Positions 53,906 through 63,556 are shown, counted from the stretch's first letter. The stretch: 64,000 nt of DNA from Flavobacterium sp. N1736 (GCF_025947065.1 NZ_CP109994.1:4960001-5024000), one strand, 5' to 3'. Notes: generated by a model from the sequence alone, not told the origin. Numbers and translations: made by a program.

Positions 53906-55033
53906 ATGAATTTTAAGTTAGTCGTCATATTGTTGTTTTTAAGTTTAAATGTTTTTTCGCAGGAAAAATATATAAAGCATACTATATCTAAAGGTGAAAA
54001 TATCACTGTAATTGCAAAAAAATACGGAGTAAAACCCAAAGCTATTTTAGATGCAAATCCTAATGCACCTAAAATTTTAAAACTAAACTCAGTTTTACTA
54101 ATTCCAAATTCAAATCAAACTATTGTTGCAAATGAAGCTATTGTAAATAATAATACTCCAGGAACTCACGAAGTTTTAGCAAAAGAAACGCTGTGGGGAA
54201 TCTCAAAAAAATACAATGTTTCAGTCGAAGATTTAAAAAAGTCAAATCCGCTTTTAGAGACAGAAGGTTTAAAAATCGGACAACAAATTATCATTCCATC
54301 TAATACAGTTGCGGTTTCAGAAAAACCATTCGACGATCTAAAAATTGTCACAGATGTTGAAGTAGTTGTAGAAGTTCAGCCAAAAGAAACGAAATACGCA
54401 ATTGCAAAAAGATACGGAATAACCGTTGCAGATTTAGAAAAACAAAATCCGTTTATTAAAGGAAATTTACCGGTTGGTTACGTCCTGAAAATCCGAACGA
54501 CAAAAGAAAAGGCTGACGCAGCGGCGGCACTTTCAACACCAAATCAGGAAGTAAAAGAAACATTACCATCCTCTCAAGGACAAATTGCAGAAACGCCAAC
54601 AATTAAAACAGACTCAACCAATACCGTTATAAAAGTGGCTAATCATTCAGAATTAGTCGATCAGTTAGTTGTAAACGCAACAGAAAATATCGGAACAAGA
54701 TATCGATCGGGCGGAACCACAAAAGCGGGTTTTGATTGTTCAGGTTTAATGATTTCAACCTTTAGCGCTTTTGATATTAAATTACCAAGAAGCTCAATCG
54801 AACAATCACGAATAGGAATGAAAATTACCGGTGATGAGGCTCAAAAAGGCGATTTGATTTTCTTTAAAACAAATGGCAGACATCAAATTAATCACGTTGG
54901 AATGGTTGTAGAAGTTGCTGATGGAGAAATTAAATTTGTACACTCCTCAATTCATGGCGGTGTAATGATTTCATCAACAAAAGAACCATATTACCAAAGA
55001 GCATTTTCGCAGGTAAACAGAGTTTTACAATAG
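53906..55033 (+). CDS. LysM-NlpC/P60 peptidoglycan hydrolase
   Basis: A 375-residue secreted protein: signal peptide MNFKLVVILLFLSLNVFSQ, LysM 1 (about 24-68, HTISKGENITVIAKKYGV), LysM 2 (about 90-132, HEVLAKETLWGISKKYNV), a third diverged LysM (about 155-198, KYAIAKRYGITVADLEKQ), a linker, and a C-terminal NlpC/P60 cysteine peptidase. The catalytic set is Cys278 (GFDCSGLM), His330 (INHVGMVV) and His346 (FVHSSIHGG). It should cut peptide stems of peptidoglycan (gamma-D-Glu-diaminopimelate type). Confidence 0.92.
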   Translation: MNFKLVVILLFLSLNVFSQEKYIKHTISKGENITVIAKKYGVKPKAILDANPNAPKILKLNSVLLIPNSNQTIVANEAIVNNNTPGTHEVLAKETLWGISKKYNVSVEDLKKSNPLLETEGLKIGQQIIIPSNTVAVSEKPFDDLKIVTDVEVVVEVQPKETKYAIAKRYGITVADLEKQNPFIKGNLPVGYVLKIRTTKEKADAAAALSTPNQEVKETLPSSQGQIAETPTIKTDSTNTVIKVANHSELVDQLVVNATENIGTRYRSGGTTKAGFDCSGLMISTFSAFDIKLPRSSIEQSRIGMKITGDEAQKGDLIFFKTNGRHQINHVGMVVEVADGEIKFVHSSIHGGVMISSTKEPYYQRAFSQVNRVLQ

Positions 55034-55040
55034 TAACGAA

Positions 55041-55430
55041 TTAATTAAAATGTATTTTCTCTTTTAAACACTCCACAGATAAAGGTTTATTTAAAAAAGC
55101 AGTAACATAATTATTCTCTTTAATTCTTTTAATTTCGTCCGGATCCAAAGTTGATGAAAGTACATAAATCTGAATTTCTTTTTTAAATTCGGCGTTAAAT
55201 TTATCGTATTCCTCCAAAAAGCCAAATCCATTCATTATAGGCATTTGAATATCTAATAAAATAATTAGAGATCGGTTTAAATCCTGATGGTTGTGTAGCC
55301 ATTCTAAACCTTCTTCACCATTATTCGTGATATTTACCTCACTATCAAGAGATTTCCTTATAAGCTGTGTGATAACAAGCTGATCAATCAGATTGTCTTC
55401 AATTAATAAAAAGACAGGTTTAAATTCCAT
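55041..55430 (-). CDS. Single-domain response regulator
   Basis: A 129-residue receiver domain without an output domain. Acidic pocket Glu11-Asp12, phospho-acceptor Asp60 in IILLDIQMPIMNG, the Thr/Ser switch in YVLSSTLDPDE and Lys115 in FLNKPLS. It is encoded behind the histidine kinase with an 11-base overlap, so the two are surely paired. With no DNA-binding part it must act by protein contact or in a phosphorelay. It converges with the NlpC/P60 gene. Confidence 0.93.
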   Translation of the reverse strand: MEFKPVFLLIEDNLIDQLVITQLIRKSLDSEVNITNNGEEGLEWLHNHQDLNRSLIILLDIQMPIMNGFGFLEEYDKFNAEFKKEIQIYVLSSTLDPDEIKRIKENNYVTAFLNKPLSVECLKEKIHFN

Positions 55431-56844
55431 GAGCGTTTGGTATTGTTACAATAAACTTACTTCCAATATTATTTTCTGAGGATACACAAATATTTCCTCG
55501 AATGTTTTCAACCGCTTCCTTCACTATATACAATCCCAGTCCGGAGCCTTTATTTTTGTTTGTTCCAAAATACATTTCAAAAATGTGGTCTTTAAATTCA
55601 TCTTTAATACCAATTCCGTTATCAGATATTTCAATTTTATTGCAGCCTTCATCGATGTATGTTCTTATAGCTATAAACATTTGCTGCTTGCTATTGTCTG
55701 CATATTTAATAGCATTTGAAAGCAAATTAGAGATAATAATTTGCAGGCGTAAGCCATCACTTTCAATTTCATCAACAAGTAATTCTTTTGTTATTGCGAT
55801 TTGGTTTGCATTTTCAAAATGCATTAACTGCGAGATCGCTTCATCAAATATTTCACGTAAACTAACAGGTTCCATGATAATTTGTTTTCTCTTATTCTTA
55901 GAATAATCAATAATGTCGCTTATAAACTGATCTTGTCTTGCCAGACTTGTGTACATTAAAGTCAAATATTCCCTAATCTGATTTACATTATCTTCTTGTT
56001 GCGTAATTTCTATAAGTCCTTTTAAGGAAGTTATTGGTGATCTCAAATCATGTGATGCGCTATAAACAAAACGATCAAGTTCATGATTAACATGTATTAA
56101 ATTTTCATTTTTAATTTCTATTTCTTTTTTAGAAACAACTAAGCGTTTTACCATTATCGAATAATAAAGGCAAACACTGCAAACGATAATTAGAATAAAG
56201 AGAATATTAGTAAAAATAAGTAAGCCTTTTATTTTTCTTGTTCCTTCGCCTAATGTATTCGAAAAATTGCGTTCATTAATAGTAAGCTTATCGCTTATTG
56301 CACTAATTTGCTGAAGAAATTTTTGCTGATCTGTATCAGTCAGTAAATTGTACTTTATTTTGGCATTAATTTGTTGCCCCGTAACAAATAATTTAAAGAT
56401 TAATTTATCGCCTTGTTCCCATTCATTAATCGCCTTGGCTAAAAAAGAAACCTGTTTAAAATTTACAAACAGCCAGATAAGGTCATCTAAATCTTCCTCG
56501 TGATTTCGACCAATCAATAATGCTTTTCGGGCAATTGCATTATCTCCGGCTTTCAATAAAGTTACTCTTGCTGTACCGTCTCCTTGCGGAACTTTAAGTT
56601 CTTCCAGATATAATTTCCATTGATTTATATCTTTAGTGTATAGATAAGTTATCAAATGGCGCGAAGCATCTTTTTGACCTTTTGAATAATGTGATTCACC
56701 ATTTACATAAGCTCGCGTTGCTGATAAGGTTTTGATAGTGAAAAAGTTGATGCAAATTAATAATGCGCAACAAACAAAAACAATTAAGAGAAGAACAAAA
56801 ACATTTGCGAAACGTAATTTCTTGAAAATTTCAAATTTAAACAT
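55420..56844 (-). CDS. Sensor histidine kinase
   Basis: A 474-residue inner-membrane kinase: TM1 (about 13-36), a periplasmic helical sensor region (about 37-205) of no family I recognise, TM2 (about 207-229, LLIFTNILFILIIVCSVCLYY), a short coiled linker, HisKA with phospho-His265 (YSASHDLRSPITSLKG), and the ATPase domain with N box (NLLSNAIKYADN), G1 (ISDNGIGIKDE) and G2 (GSGLGLYIVKEAV). Its response regulator gene overlaps the 3' end. The signal sensed is unknown. Confidence 0.93.
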   Translation of the reverse strand: MFKFEIFKKLRFANVFVLLLIVFVCCALLICINFFTIKTLSATRAYVNGESHYSKGQKDASRHLITYLYTKDINQWKLYLEELKVPQGDGTARVTLLKAGDNAIARKALLIGRNHEEDLDDLIWLFVNFKQVSFLAKAINEWEQGDKLIFKLFVTGQQINAKIKYNLLTDTDQQKFLQQISAISDKLTINERNFSNTLGEGTRKIKGLLIFTNILFILIIVCSVCLYYSIMVKRLVVSKKEIEIKNENLIHVNHELDRFVYSASHDLRSPITSLKGLIEITQQEDNVNQIREYLTLMYTSLARQDQFISDIIDYSKNKRKQIIMEPVSLREIFDEAISQLMHFENANQIAITKELLVDEIESDGLRLQIIISNLLSNAIKYADNSKQQMFIAIRTYIDEGCNKIEISDNGIGIKDEFKDHIFEMYFGTNKNKGSGLGLYIVKEAVENIRGNICVSSENNIGSKFIVTIPNAHGI

Positions 56845-57416
56845 AGTTTCTTGATTTGTAGGTTAGTAATTTATTCCAATCTTGTGGTCAACTTTTTTGA
56901 TAGAAAACACCGTTCTTTAATAATCGTGGGGGTCTGATTATTATTAATTAAATTAAACAAATGTTAATAAAACGTTTAATTTTTAAGGTCAATCTACCGA
57001 TTAACTCAAATTTAATAAAAAAATATTACGCTTTTACAAGCAGTTTGTTTTTTCTTGTTAAATTTTATGCTTAATAATAATTTAGATTTAACTATTTGAT
57101 TTTTAAATATTTATATTATTTATGCTTGTTATTTTTTAGGTTTCAACTAAAAAAAATAGATTTTTTATAAAGAAATATAATCAGAATAGCGTAGAAATCA
57201 ATACTTTTTTTGTTTAATCATTGTTGGCTTTTCAGACGATTTACTTAACTCATAATAAAAAATGGACAAGTCATTTTTTACATGAAGTATTGTGTGAGAA
57301 ATAAAAACCAATACTAAAGTTTACTGACCATTGGAAAGATAGGTTCAAAAATAATTTCAAAGAATCTAAAATTTCAGAAAAAAGTATATCTTTAACCAAC
57401 CCAAAAACATAAAATA
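56845..57416. other. 572-base divergent intergenic region
   Basis: It lies between the histidine kinase and the permease, and is the longest gene-free stretch. Very AT-rich, with many T-runs. I see no ORF above about 30 codons, no RNA gene, no clear repeat and no full promoter consensus (TATCTTTA at about 57387 is one base off the -7 form). Confidence 0.45.
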
Positions 57417-58829
57417 ATGCAAGAAAACGATCAGGAAAATTTTAAAAGAGAACTCGGATTACTAGACGGAACCATGCTTGTTGTAGGTTCTATGATTGGC
57501 TCCGGGATATTTATTGTAAGTGCCGATATCGCCAGACAAGTAGGATCTGCGGGATGGTTGACTTTAATTTGGCTTATTTCAGGATTAATTACCATTATTG
57601 CGGCAGTGAGTTACGGCGAACTAAGTGCCATGTTTCCAAAAGCGGGTGGACAATATGTATACCTGAAAGAAGCATACAATAAACTAATTGCCTTTTTGTA
57701 TGGCTGGAGTTTTTTCGCAGTAATTCAAACCGGAACAATTGCTGCTGTTGGTGTGGCTTTTTCAAAATTTGCGGCTTATCTGTATGAGCCTTTAAGTGAC
57801 GAAAATATATTGTTTGAGTTAGGTTTTTTTAAACTCAATGCAGCACAAATTGTTTCCATTTTTACGATTGTTTTATTGACCTATATTAATAGTCGCGGTG
57901 TTAAAAATGGAAAAATTTTACAAACCGTTCTTACTATTATTAAAATTTTATCATTAGTAGGTTTAATCGTTTTTGGATTAACGCTTGCAGCAAAAGCTTC
58001 AATTTGGGATGCCAATTGGGCAGATGCATGGACTACACGTTCTTATAATGCTGAAAGCGGTTCATGGTTACCAATTAGCGGAACAGCCTTGATTACTGGA
58101 ATTTCTGCCGCAATGGTAGGATCTTTATTTTCAAGCGACGCCTGGAACGGGGTAACATTTATTGCCGGAGAAATTAAAAACCCAAAACGTAATGTTGGTT
58201 TCAGTTTGTTTCTTGGAACATTTATCGTAACCATTATCTATGTTCTAACCAATTTGATGTATTTGGCAGTAATTCCTTTAGACGAAATCGCAACTGCAAA
58301 ATCAGATAGAGTAGCGGTAGTAGCTTCGCAATATATTTTTGGAAATATCGGAACACTAATCATTGCAATTATGATTATGATTTCGACTTTTGCCTGCAAC
58401 AACGGTTTAATTATGGCGGGTGCGAGAGTATATTATACAATGGCAAACGACGGTTTATTCTTTAAAAAAGCGGCAGTTCTTAACAAAGCAAGCGTTCCTG
58501 CATGGGCTTTATGGGCACAATGTGTTTGGGCTTCGGCATTATGCTTAACCGGAAAATATGGAGATTTATTAGACTTTGTAATCATCATCGTTTTGATTTT
58601 TTATATACTGACAATCTACGGAATATTCATTTTGCGTAAAAAAATGCCAGATGTAGAAAGACCATATAAAGCGTTCGGATACCCGTTTTTACCAATGTTG
58701 TATATTGTAATTGCAACGGCAATTTGTATTTCACTGTTAATTACAAAATTTTCCACTTGTGGATGGGGAATTCTAATTATGTTAATCGGAATTCCGGTAT
58801 ATTATTTAACAAAACCGAAAGAGAGTTAG
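57417..58829 (+). CDS. APC-family amino acid permease (SteT-like)
   Basis: A 470-residue membrane transporter with about twelve helices. Helix 1 has LLDGTMLVVGSMIGSGIFIV, followed by SYGELSAMFPKAGGQYVYL and the C-terminal RKKMPDVERPYKAFGYP typical of the LAT/SteT branch. This points to exchange or uptake of neutral amino acids such as serine and threonine, though the substrate is not certain. It differs from the CAT-like permease at 20775-22280. Confidence 0.88.
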   Translation: MQENDQENFKRELGLLDGTMLVVGSMIGSGIFIVSADIARQVGSAGWLTLIWLISGLITIIAAVSYGELSAMFPKAGGQYVYLKEAYNKLIAFLYGWSFFAVIQTGTIAAVGVAFSKFAAYLYEPLSDENILFELGFFKLNAAQIVSIFTIVLLTYINSRGVKNGKILQTVLTIIKILSLVGLIVFGLTLAAKASIWDANWADAWTTRSYNAESGSWLPISGTALITGISAAMVGSLFSSDAWNGVTFIAGEIKNPKRNVGFSLFLGTFIVTIIYVLTNLMYLAVIPLDEIATAKSDRVAVVASQYIFGNIGTLIIAIMIMISTFACNNGLIMAGARVYYTMANDGLFFKKAAVLNKASVPAWALWAQCVWASALCLTGKYGDLLDFVIIIVLIFYILTIYGIFILRKKMPDVERPYKAFGYPFLPMLYIVIATAICISLLITKFSTCGWGILIMLIGIPVYYLTKPKES

Positions 58830-58839
58830 GGGAAAAAAG

Positions 58840-58871
58840 TTGCTAAGATTTTAAGCAGCTAAGATTCTAAG
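58840..58871 (+). repeat. CTAAGATTCTAAG-type intergenic repeat
   Basis: Two units, TTGCTAAGATTTTAAG and AGCTAAGATTCTAAG, lie directly behind the permease stop. It is low-complexity DNA of a kind often seen at Flavobacterium gene ends. Confidence 0.5.
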
Positions 58872-58892
58872 TTAAAACCTTTTCGAAATTAT

Positions 58893-58933
58893 AAAAAAGA
58901 AGCGCCTTGTTAACTACAAGGCGTTTCTTTTTT
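58893..58933. terminator. Bidirectional terminator, permease / DUF1810
   Basis: AAAAAAGAAGCGCCTTGT / ACAAGGCGTTTCTTTTTT arms with a 5-base loop and one mismatch, T-runs on both strands. Confidence 0.85.
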
Positions 58934-59041
58934 ATAATATCTGTCTAGTCCTGAAATAACGATACACAATTACAGTGCAAAAAAAATCAATAATTAACCT
59001 TCAAGCCAGGCAAATAAACGTGTATTTTTGCGGTTAAAAAA

Positions 59042-59503
59042 TTAAACTATTTCAGGTTCAATAGAAGATTTTATAGTTGAATTAATAATAGACAAAGTAA
59101 GAGGATCTTCTTCTCCGGAGAAAAAAGCATCCAGAATTTCTTTAAATATTGGATTTGTATTTTCAGCCAAAGAAAAAAGCGTCATGGAAGAACGTAATTT
59201 TCGAGCATCTAAATCTCCAAAAATACCATCTGCAGATTTTCTTTTAAAAGTTAAAAGCAACTCCGAAATTTCTATAAGATGTTTTCCTAAAATAGGATGT
59301 TCTAAAAATTCAGTTGCTTCCTTTAAATCGGCAATCGCATAATAATTTGCATTATCACTCGTGCCTAATCCTTTTAACTGAGGAAAAATAAACCACATCC
59401 AGTGAGTTTCTTTTTTTCCTTTTTTAATTTCAGAAAAAGCAGTAAGATAAAGTTTATTTTGTGCATCTAAAAAACGCATTAAATCATTGTTTGAGTAAGC
59501 CAT
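59042..59503 (-). CDS. DUF1810 family protein
   Basis: A 153-residue soluble protein. Conserved features are RFLDAQNKLYLTAFSEIKKG at the start, KETHWMWFIFPQLKGLG with its Trp-rich centre, and NYYAIADLKEATEFLEHPILG. DUF1810 proteins are widespread; I know no firm biochemical role. It stands first in the minus-strand direction after the repair genes, but 86 bases separate it from alkB. Confidence 0.85.
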   Translation of the reverse strand: MAYSNNDLMRFLDAQNKLYLTAFSEIKKGKKETHWMWFIFPQLKGLGTSDNANYYAIADLKEATEFLEHPILGKHLIEISELLLTFKRKSADGIFGDLDARKLRSSMTLFSLAENTNPIFKEILDAFFSGEEDPLTLSIINSTIKSSIEPEIV

Positions 59504-59589
59504 TTTGGTATTATATATATGAAAAAAAGGGTGCGAAAGTACTAAAAAAATTAAGGTCTGCCTAATAAAAGGTTCATACTGTGAGTGTT

Positions 59590-60273
59590 TTAACTTTTAG
59601 AGGAAAATTTTTGTACACTACTTCTAGTGTGAAAATGTTTTACATTATCTTCCTTTCTATAAATTCTCCTAAAAGTTAAATTGATTCTCGGCAATACATT
59701 TCGGGCTGTTTTAGGAACCTGATGCTGCCAGTAACTATTGGTTGTTCCTGCCATCAAAAGAAAAGATCCATGATGTAAAGGAATCTCAATCTGCGGTATA
59801 TCTTTTCTAAATTTATGACGCAGTCTAAACATTCTCGTTTCTCCAAAAGTCACCGAAGCAATAATCGGATTCTGTCCCGTATTGTGTTCTTTATCACTAT
59901 GCCACGCCACGCCATCTTTGCCATTACGATATAAATTAAGCAATAAAGCATTAAAATCAAGCTGCGTTTCTTTCTCTACGCGACTTCTAATAGTCAGTAA
60001 TTCATAAGTCCAGTCTGGACCATTTTGATCTGCTCCAACATTATCTTTGTCTTCATACCAGGCAATCATTCTGGGAGCAGTAACCGTTTTATCAAAAATT
60101 TCCATTTCATATTCCCTCCATTTCGTTTGATGAAGTAATTTTTCATAAAAACGATCAGATTCTTCTTTAGTGAAGAAATTATCAATCAAAATCAGTTCAG
60201 TATCAGGCAGGTCATATATAATTTTACCGCGGTTTCCCGTAGTAAATAATTCAGTATCATTAAATAGTGTCAT
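59590..60273 (-). CDS. alkB: AlkB-like alpha-ketoglutarate-dependent dioxygenase
   Basis: A 227-residue Fe(II)/2-oxoglutarate enzyme that reverses alkyl damage on DNA or RNA bases by oxidation. Iron ligands are His125 and Asp127 (AWHSDKE) and His184 (YWQHQVPKT); the 2-oxoglutarate arginines are in RINLTFRRI (Arg196, Arg202). The substrate lid has PRMIAWYEDKDNVGA, closest to the ALKBH2/3-like branch. It lies 36 bases downstream of the exonuclease/GIY-YIG gene on the same strand. Confidence 0.92.
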   Translation of the reverse strand: MTLFNDTELFTTGNRGKIIYDLPDTELILIDNFFTKEESDRFYEKLLHQTKWREYEMEIFDKTVTAPRMIAWYEDKDNVGADQNGPDWTYELLTIRSRVEKETQLDFNALLLNLYRNGKDGVAWHSDKEHNTGQNPIIASVTFGETRMFRLRHKFRKDIPQIEIPLHHGSFLLMAGTTNSYWQHQVPKTARNVLPRINLTFRRIYRKEDNVKHFHTRSSVQKFSSKS

Positions 60274-60309
60274 AAGTCAATGTTTAAGGTTATAGCTCTA
60301 TTTTAAAAT

Positions 60310-61686
60310 TTATTTTAAGAAATGCTTACTAAAAAAAACTTTCCTCGGATATTTCTCAGCATAACTATAGATTAAATGCGTTATATATTGATTGCTTTTA
60401 TAAGGCGTAACATAATCTTTTATCTCTGACGGCTCAGTAATTACAACATCTGACGGAATATAGCCCATACCGTAAAAGTGCCCATTTTCGACCCAGACAC
60501 AACTCCGCTCATCTGCCGATCTGCCTTTGTCAATAATCGCAAAACTTGGTCTGTTGTTTAAAAAAAAATCAATTGCATTTTCGACTTTCTCATTATGATC
60601 CAGAACTTCGGGTAAATCTGTTGTATCATTATTTGGCATATTTTCTTCTATCGAAATACAGTATTTACAAAACCTGTAATCAAGTTCAAATTGTTTCGCC
60701 AGACTTTGCAATAAATTTATGCCTTCATGTATACTATTGAAATGCTCAATGGAGGATTGAAATTTACTGAGTTTTCCAACGGCCAGATATTTATAACCAC
60801 TGCGCGCTTCATATTGATAGAGCCCGTATTTTGATTCAAAACGTTTTAAAGCTCTGTTGTATGTAGGCCAAAGTTGTTTGATTTCAGTACATTCTAAAAG
60901 CAGAGCCATTAATTCGGTAGCACAAATTTCAAAGGAAATACTATAGATATCCCGTAAAAAATTTTGTCTTTGCGAATTCACATTATGACCGCTAAAATGA
61001 GAAGCTACACGTTTTTTTATATTGATTGCTTTTCCAACATAAATCACTTTTTTAACCTCATTATAAAAATAATAAACACCAGGTTTTTCAGGTAAATTAT
61101 TAAAATCGTCAGGCGGCAGATTAGGAGGCAAACGCTGATCTTGCGACGTATTTTTGATCATTTTTGCGATATGTCCTTCATAATCCCACTCTAATAATCG
61201 GGAAAATAATATGGCTGTAGCATCAGCATCGCCGCCGGCACGATGTCTGTTTTCTAAAGATATATCTAATGAATTGCAAAGATTTCCTAAACTGTAAGAT
61301 CCAAATCCGGGTCTTATCTTTCTTGCTGCCCGAACGGTGCACAATTTTCTCGCCGTCCACTTAAACCCCGCTTGTTCAAGTTGATGGCGTACGAATGAAT
61401 AATCAAAATTGACATTGTGCGCAACGAAAACACGATCAGCAAGCATTTCCAGTACTTTCTCTGCAATATCATCAAATATAGGAGCGTTAGCTACCATTTC
61501 GTTATTAATGCCCGTTAAGCCAAAAATTGACAGCGGTATTTCCTTTTCAGGATTTACCAGCGTCTCATAGCGATCAATCACATTTGTGCCGTCATGAATA
61601 ATAATGGCAATTTCTGTAATGCGGCTGCCACCCGCGTTACCACCGGTGGTTTCAATATCTACTATGGCATATTCCAGCTTTTTCAT
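60310..61686 (-). CDS. DEDDh exonuclease fused to a GIY-YIG (UvrC/Cho-like) endonuclease
   Basis: A 458-residue two-nuclease fusion. N-terminal exonuclease (about 1-165): Asp10 and Glu12 in IVDIETTGG, Asp95 in VAHNVNFDYSF, His148 and Asp153 in NRHRAGGDAD. GIY-YIG domain (about 200-280): KPGVYYFYNE, VIYVGKAINIKKRV with Arg226, like the N-terminal nuclease of UvrC and Cho. The remaining part (about 280-458) has a Cys pair (YRFCKYCIS) and no UvrC C-terminal RNase H-like domain. It probably acts in incision and trimming at DNA lesions. The neighbours alkB and umuC/umuD fit a repair role. Confidence 0.88.
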   Translation of the reverse strand: MKKLEYAIVDIETTGGNAGGSRITEIAIIIHDGTNVIDRYETLVNPEKEIPLSIFGLTGINNEMVANAPIFDDIAEKVLEMLADRVFVAHNVNFDYSFVRHQLEQAGFKWTARKLCTVRAARKIRPGFGSYSLGNLCNSLDISLENRHRAGGDADATAILFSRLLEWDYEGHIAKMIKNTSQDQRLPPNLPPDDFNNLPEKPGVYYFYNEVKKVIYVGKAINIKKRVASHFSGHNVNSQRQNFLRDIYSISFEICATELMALLLECTEIKQLWPTYNRALKRFESKYGLYQYEARSGYKYLAVGKLSKFQSSIEHFNSIHEGINLLQSLAKQFELDYRFCKYCISIEENMPNNDTTDLPEVLDHNEKVENAIDFFLNNRPSFAIIDKGRSADERSCVWVENGHFYGMGYIPSDVVITEPSEIKDYVTPYKSNQYITHLIYSYAEKYPRKVFFSKHFLK

Positions 61687-61748
61687 GTCTATTATATAAC
61701 GTAAAATCGATTGTTTTCTGTTGATTTATATTTTTTATCTAAGAAGAT

Positions 61749-63008
61749 TTAAACTTTAATCGTAATAACATCTTTGAGTAAAGTAGAAAACTTGGGAGAT
61801 AAACTGTTTTGCCTCATTTTCCATTGCCGCCCCAAAGACTGCACGCCGAATTTAATTTTATTATTACCGTAACTTTGGTTCATTTTATCAATCACTCTCA
61901 TTAAAGGCTGATGTTTTGGATTTGAAGTTTCGAATAAATTAAGCTGCGTTTCACTATTTGGCGTTAATCCCATTACAATTACACCCGCTTTTTTATAACG
62001 ATAACCCTTTTTAAAAATAGCTTGAAATCCTTTTTGTGCGGCCTCATTAAGTTCTATTGTTGAATTGGTTGGAAAATCAGTAGTAATGGTAATACTTCTT
62101 GAATAATGTGATTGCTCGTTCTTTAAAAAACTAGTCTGGATAAAAACAGTTACCATATTACAATGACAATCCTGACGCCTTAATTTCTCAGCACAGGAAG
62201 CTGTAAACGTGCTGATTCGTTCTGATATTTCTTCATAAGTAGTATACCTTTTTTCGAAAGACCTCGTAGTAGCAATCATTTTACGATCTGCAGCATCTTC
62301 TAAATCCAAAGTTGGTTTGCCTTCTAATTCATGTTTTAACCGAAGTCCGACTACAGACATTTCTTTTCTTACCCAAGCATCCGGAAGCTCAGTAAAGTCA
62401 TAAGCCGTGTTGATTTTTTTTAATTTAAGCCGTTTGGCGTGTTTTCTTCCAATTCCCCAGACATCTTCAATTTTAGTCCATTTTAATGCTTTAATTCTTT
62501 TTTCTTCAGAGTCAATACAATAAACACCCTGCGTACGATCTGCAAATTTTCGTGCAATTTTATTTGCCACTTTCGCCAAAGCTTTGGTAGGCGCAAAACC
62601 TATACTAACAGGAATGCCCGTTCCTTGTGTCACTTCTTTCCGCATTTTTAAACCCAGCGTATTGAGATCAAATAAATCGTAACCTGAAAATTTCAGGAAA
62701 GCTTCATCAATACTGTAAATTTCGATTTCGGGAGTATAAGTTTGAAGCAAATTCATTACCCGATTACTCATATCACCATATAACGGATAATTAGAAGAAT
62801 AAACAAAAATGTTTTTTTCTTTAAAAATAGATTCATATTTAAAAGCAGGAATAGCCATTGGTATGCCCAATGCCTTAGCTTCATCAGAGCGCGAAATAAC
62901 ACAGCCATCATTGTTAGAAAGAATAACGATAGGTTTTCCTCTTAAACGTGGATCAAATACTCTTTGACAAGAAGCATAAAAATTGTTACAATCGACTAAA
63001 GCAAACAT
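61749..63008 (-). CDS. umuC: DNA polymerase V catalytic subunit UmuC (Y family)
   Basis: A 419-residue translesion polymerase. Catalytic residues are Asp6 (MFALVDCNNFYASC) and Asp101-Glu102 (YSIDEAFLKF). Also present are the fingers segment VILSNNDGCVISRSDEAKAL, the HhH region VWGIGRKHAKRLK, the little finger domain, and a C-terminal UmuC-type tail (PLMRVIDKMNQSYG, GRQWKMRQNSLSP). With processed UmuD it copies past damaged bases at the cost of mutations. umuD is 76 bases upstream in the same direction. Confidence 0.94.
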   Translation of the reverse strand: MFALVDCNNFYASCQRVFDPRLRGKPIVILSNNDGCVISRSDEAKALGIPMAIPAFKYESIFKEKNIFVYSSNYPLYGDMSNRVMNLLQTYTPEIEIYSIDEAFLKFSGYDLFDLNTLGLKMRKEVTQGTGIPVSIGFAPTKALAKVANKIARKFADRTQGVYCIDSEEKRIKALKWTKIEDVWGIGRKHAKRLKLKKINTAYDFTELPDAWVRKEMSVVGLRLKHELEGKPTLDLEDAADRKMIATTRSFEKRYTTYEEISERISTFTASCAEKLRRQDCHCNMVTVFIQTSFLKNEQSHYSRSITITTDFPTNSTIELNEAAQKGFQAIFKKGYRYKKAGVIVMGLTPNSETQLNLFETSNPKHQPLMRVIDKMNQSYGNNKIKFGVQSLGRQWKMRQNSLSPKFSTLLKDVITIKV

Positions 63009-63054
63009 TTCTAAACGTATTTTTTATTTCTATTTTGTTACCCTGATTTATCAA

Positions 63055-63072
63055 TCTGAGCGAAGTTCGAAG
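63055..63072 (-). repeat. CTGAGCGAAGTTCGAAG repeat between umuD and umuC
   Basis: TCTGAGCGAAGTTCGAAGA resembles the repeat core at 20442-20461. It lies in the 76-base spacer of the umuD-umuC operon. Confidence 0.5.
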
Positions 63073-63084
63073 ACTGACAATTAT

Positions 63085-63540
63085 TTAAAAGGATTTAATA
63101 CTGTGAATCACAATTCCCCAAATCACAAAATTATTTTCCGGAGTTACTTTTATTGGTTGATAATCTTCATTTTCGGCAATAAGCCAGATGATATCTTTTT
63201 CTATTCTGATACGCTTTACAGTAAATTCACCATCAATTTGGCAGACAGCAATTTTATTGTTTTGCGGTTCCAGGCTTTTATCAATAATCAATAAATCACC
63301 ATCATTAATACCAACATTTTTCATAGAATGTCCTTTTACCCGGGCAAAATAAGTAGTGTATTTATGTTTGATAAATTCTTTGTTAAGATCAATCGATAAT
63401 TCAATAAAATCATCAGCAGGCGAAGGAAAACCTGCGCTGATACCAACATCAAAAAAAGGCAGTTTTATTTCCGAACTTACATCCGGAATATACAATTCTA
63501 TTGATTTTGTGGTATTTATATTGCTCAATTTCATAATCAC
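63085..63540 (-). CDS. umuD: UmuD-like self-cleaving protein (S24 family)
   Basis: A 151-residue partner of UmuC. The cleavage site is Ala36-Gly37 (VGISAGFPSPADDF); the catalytic dyad is Ser72 (VKGHSMKN) and Lys109 (DGEFTVKR). After RecA-filament-induced self-cleavage the C-terminal part joins UmuC. E. coli UmuD has the same FPSPA and DGEFTVK segments and similar length (139). There are two possible starts, ATG at 63540 and ATG at 63534. The promoter and an inverted repeat lie directly upstream. Confidence 0.93.
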   Translation of the reverse strand: MIMKLSNINTTKSIELYIPDVSSEIKLPFFDVGISAGFPSPADDFIELSIDLNKEFIKHKYTTYFARVKGHSMKNVGINDGDLLIIDKSLEPQNNKIAVCQIDGEFTVKRIRIEKDIIWLIAENEDYQPIKVTPENNFVIWGIVIHSIKSF

Positions 63541-63556
63541 TTCAAAAATTTGTTTT

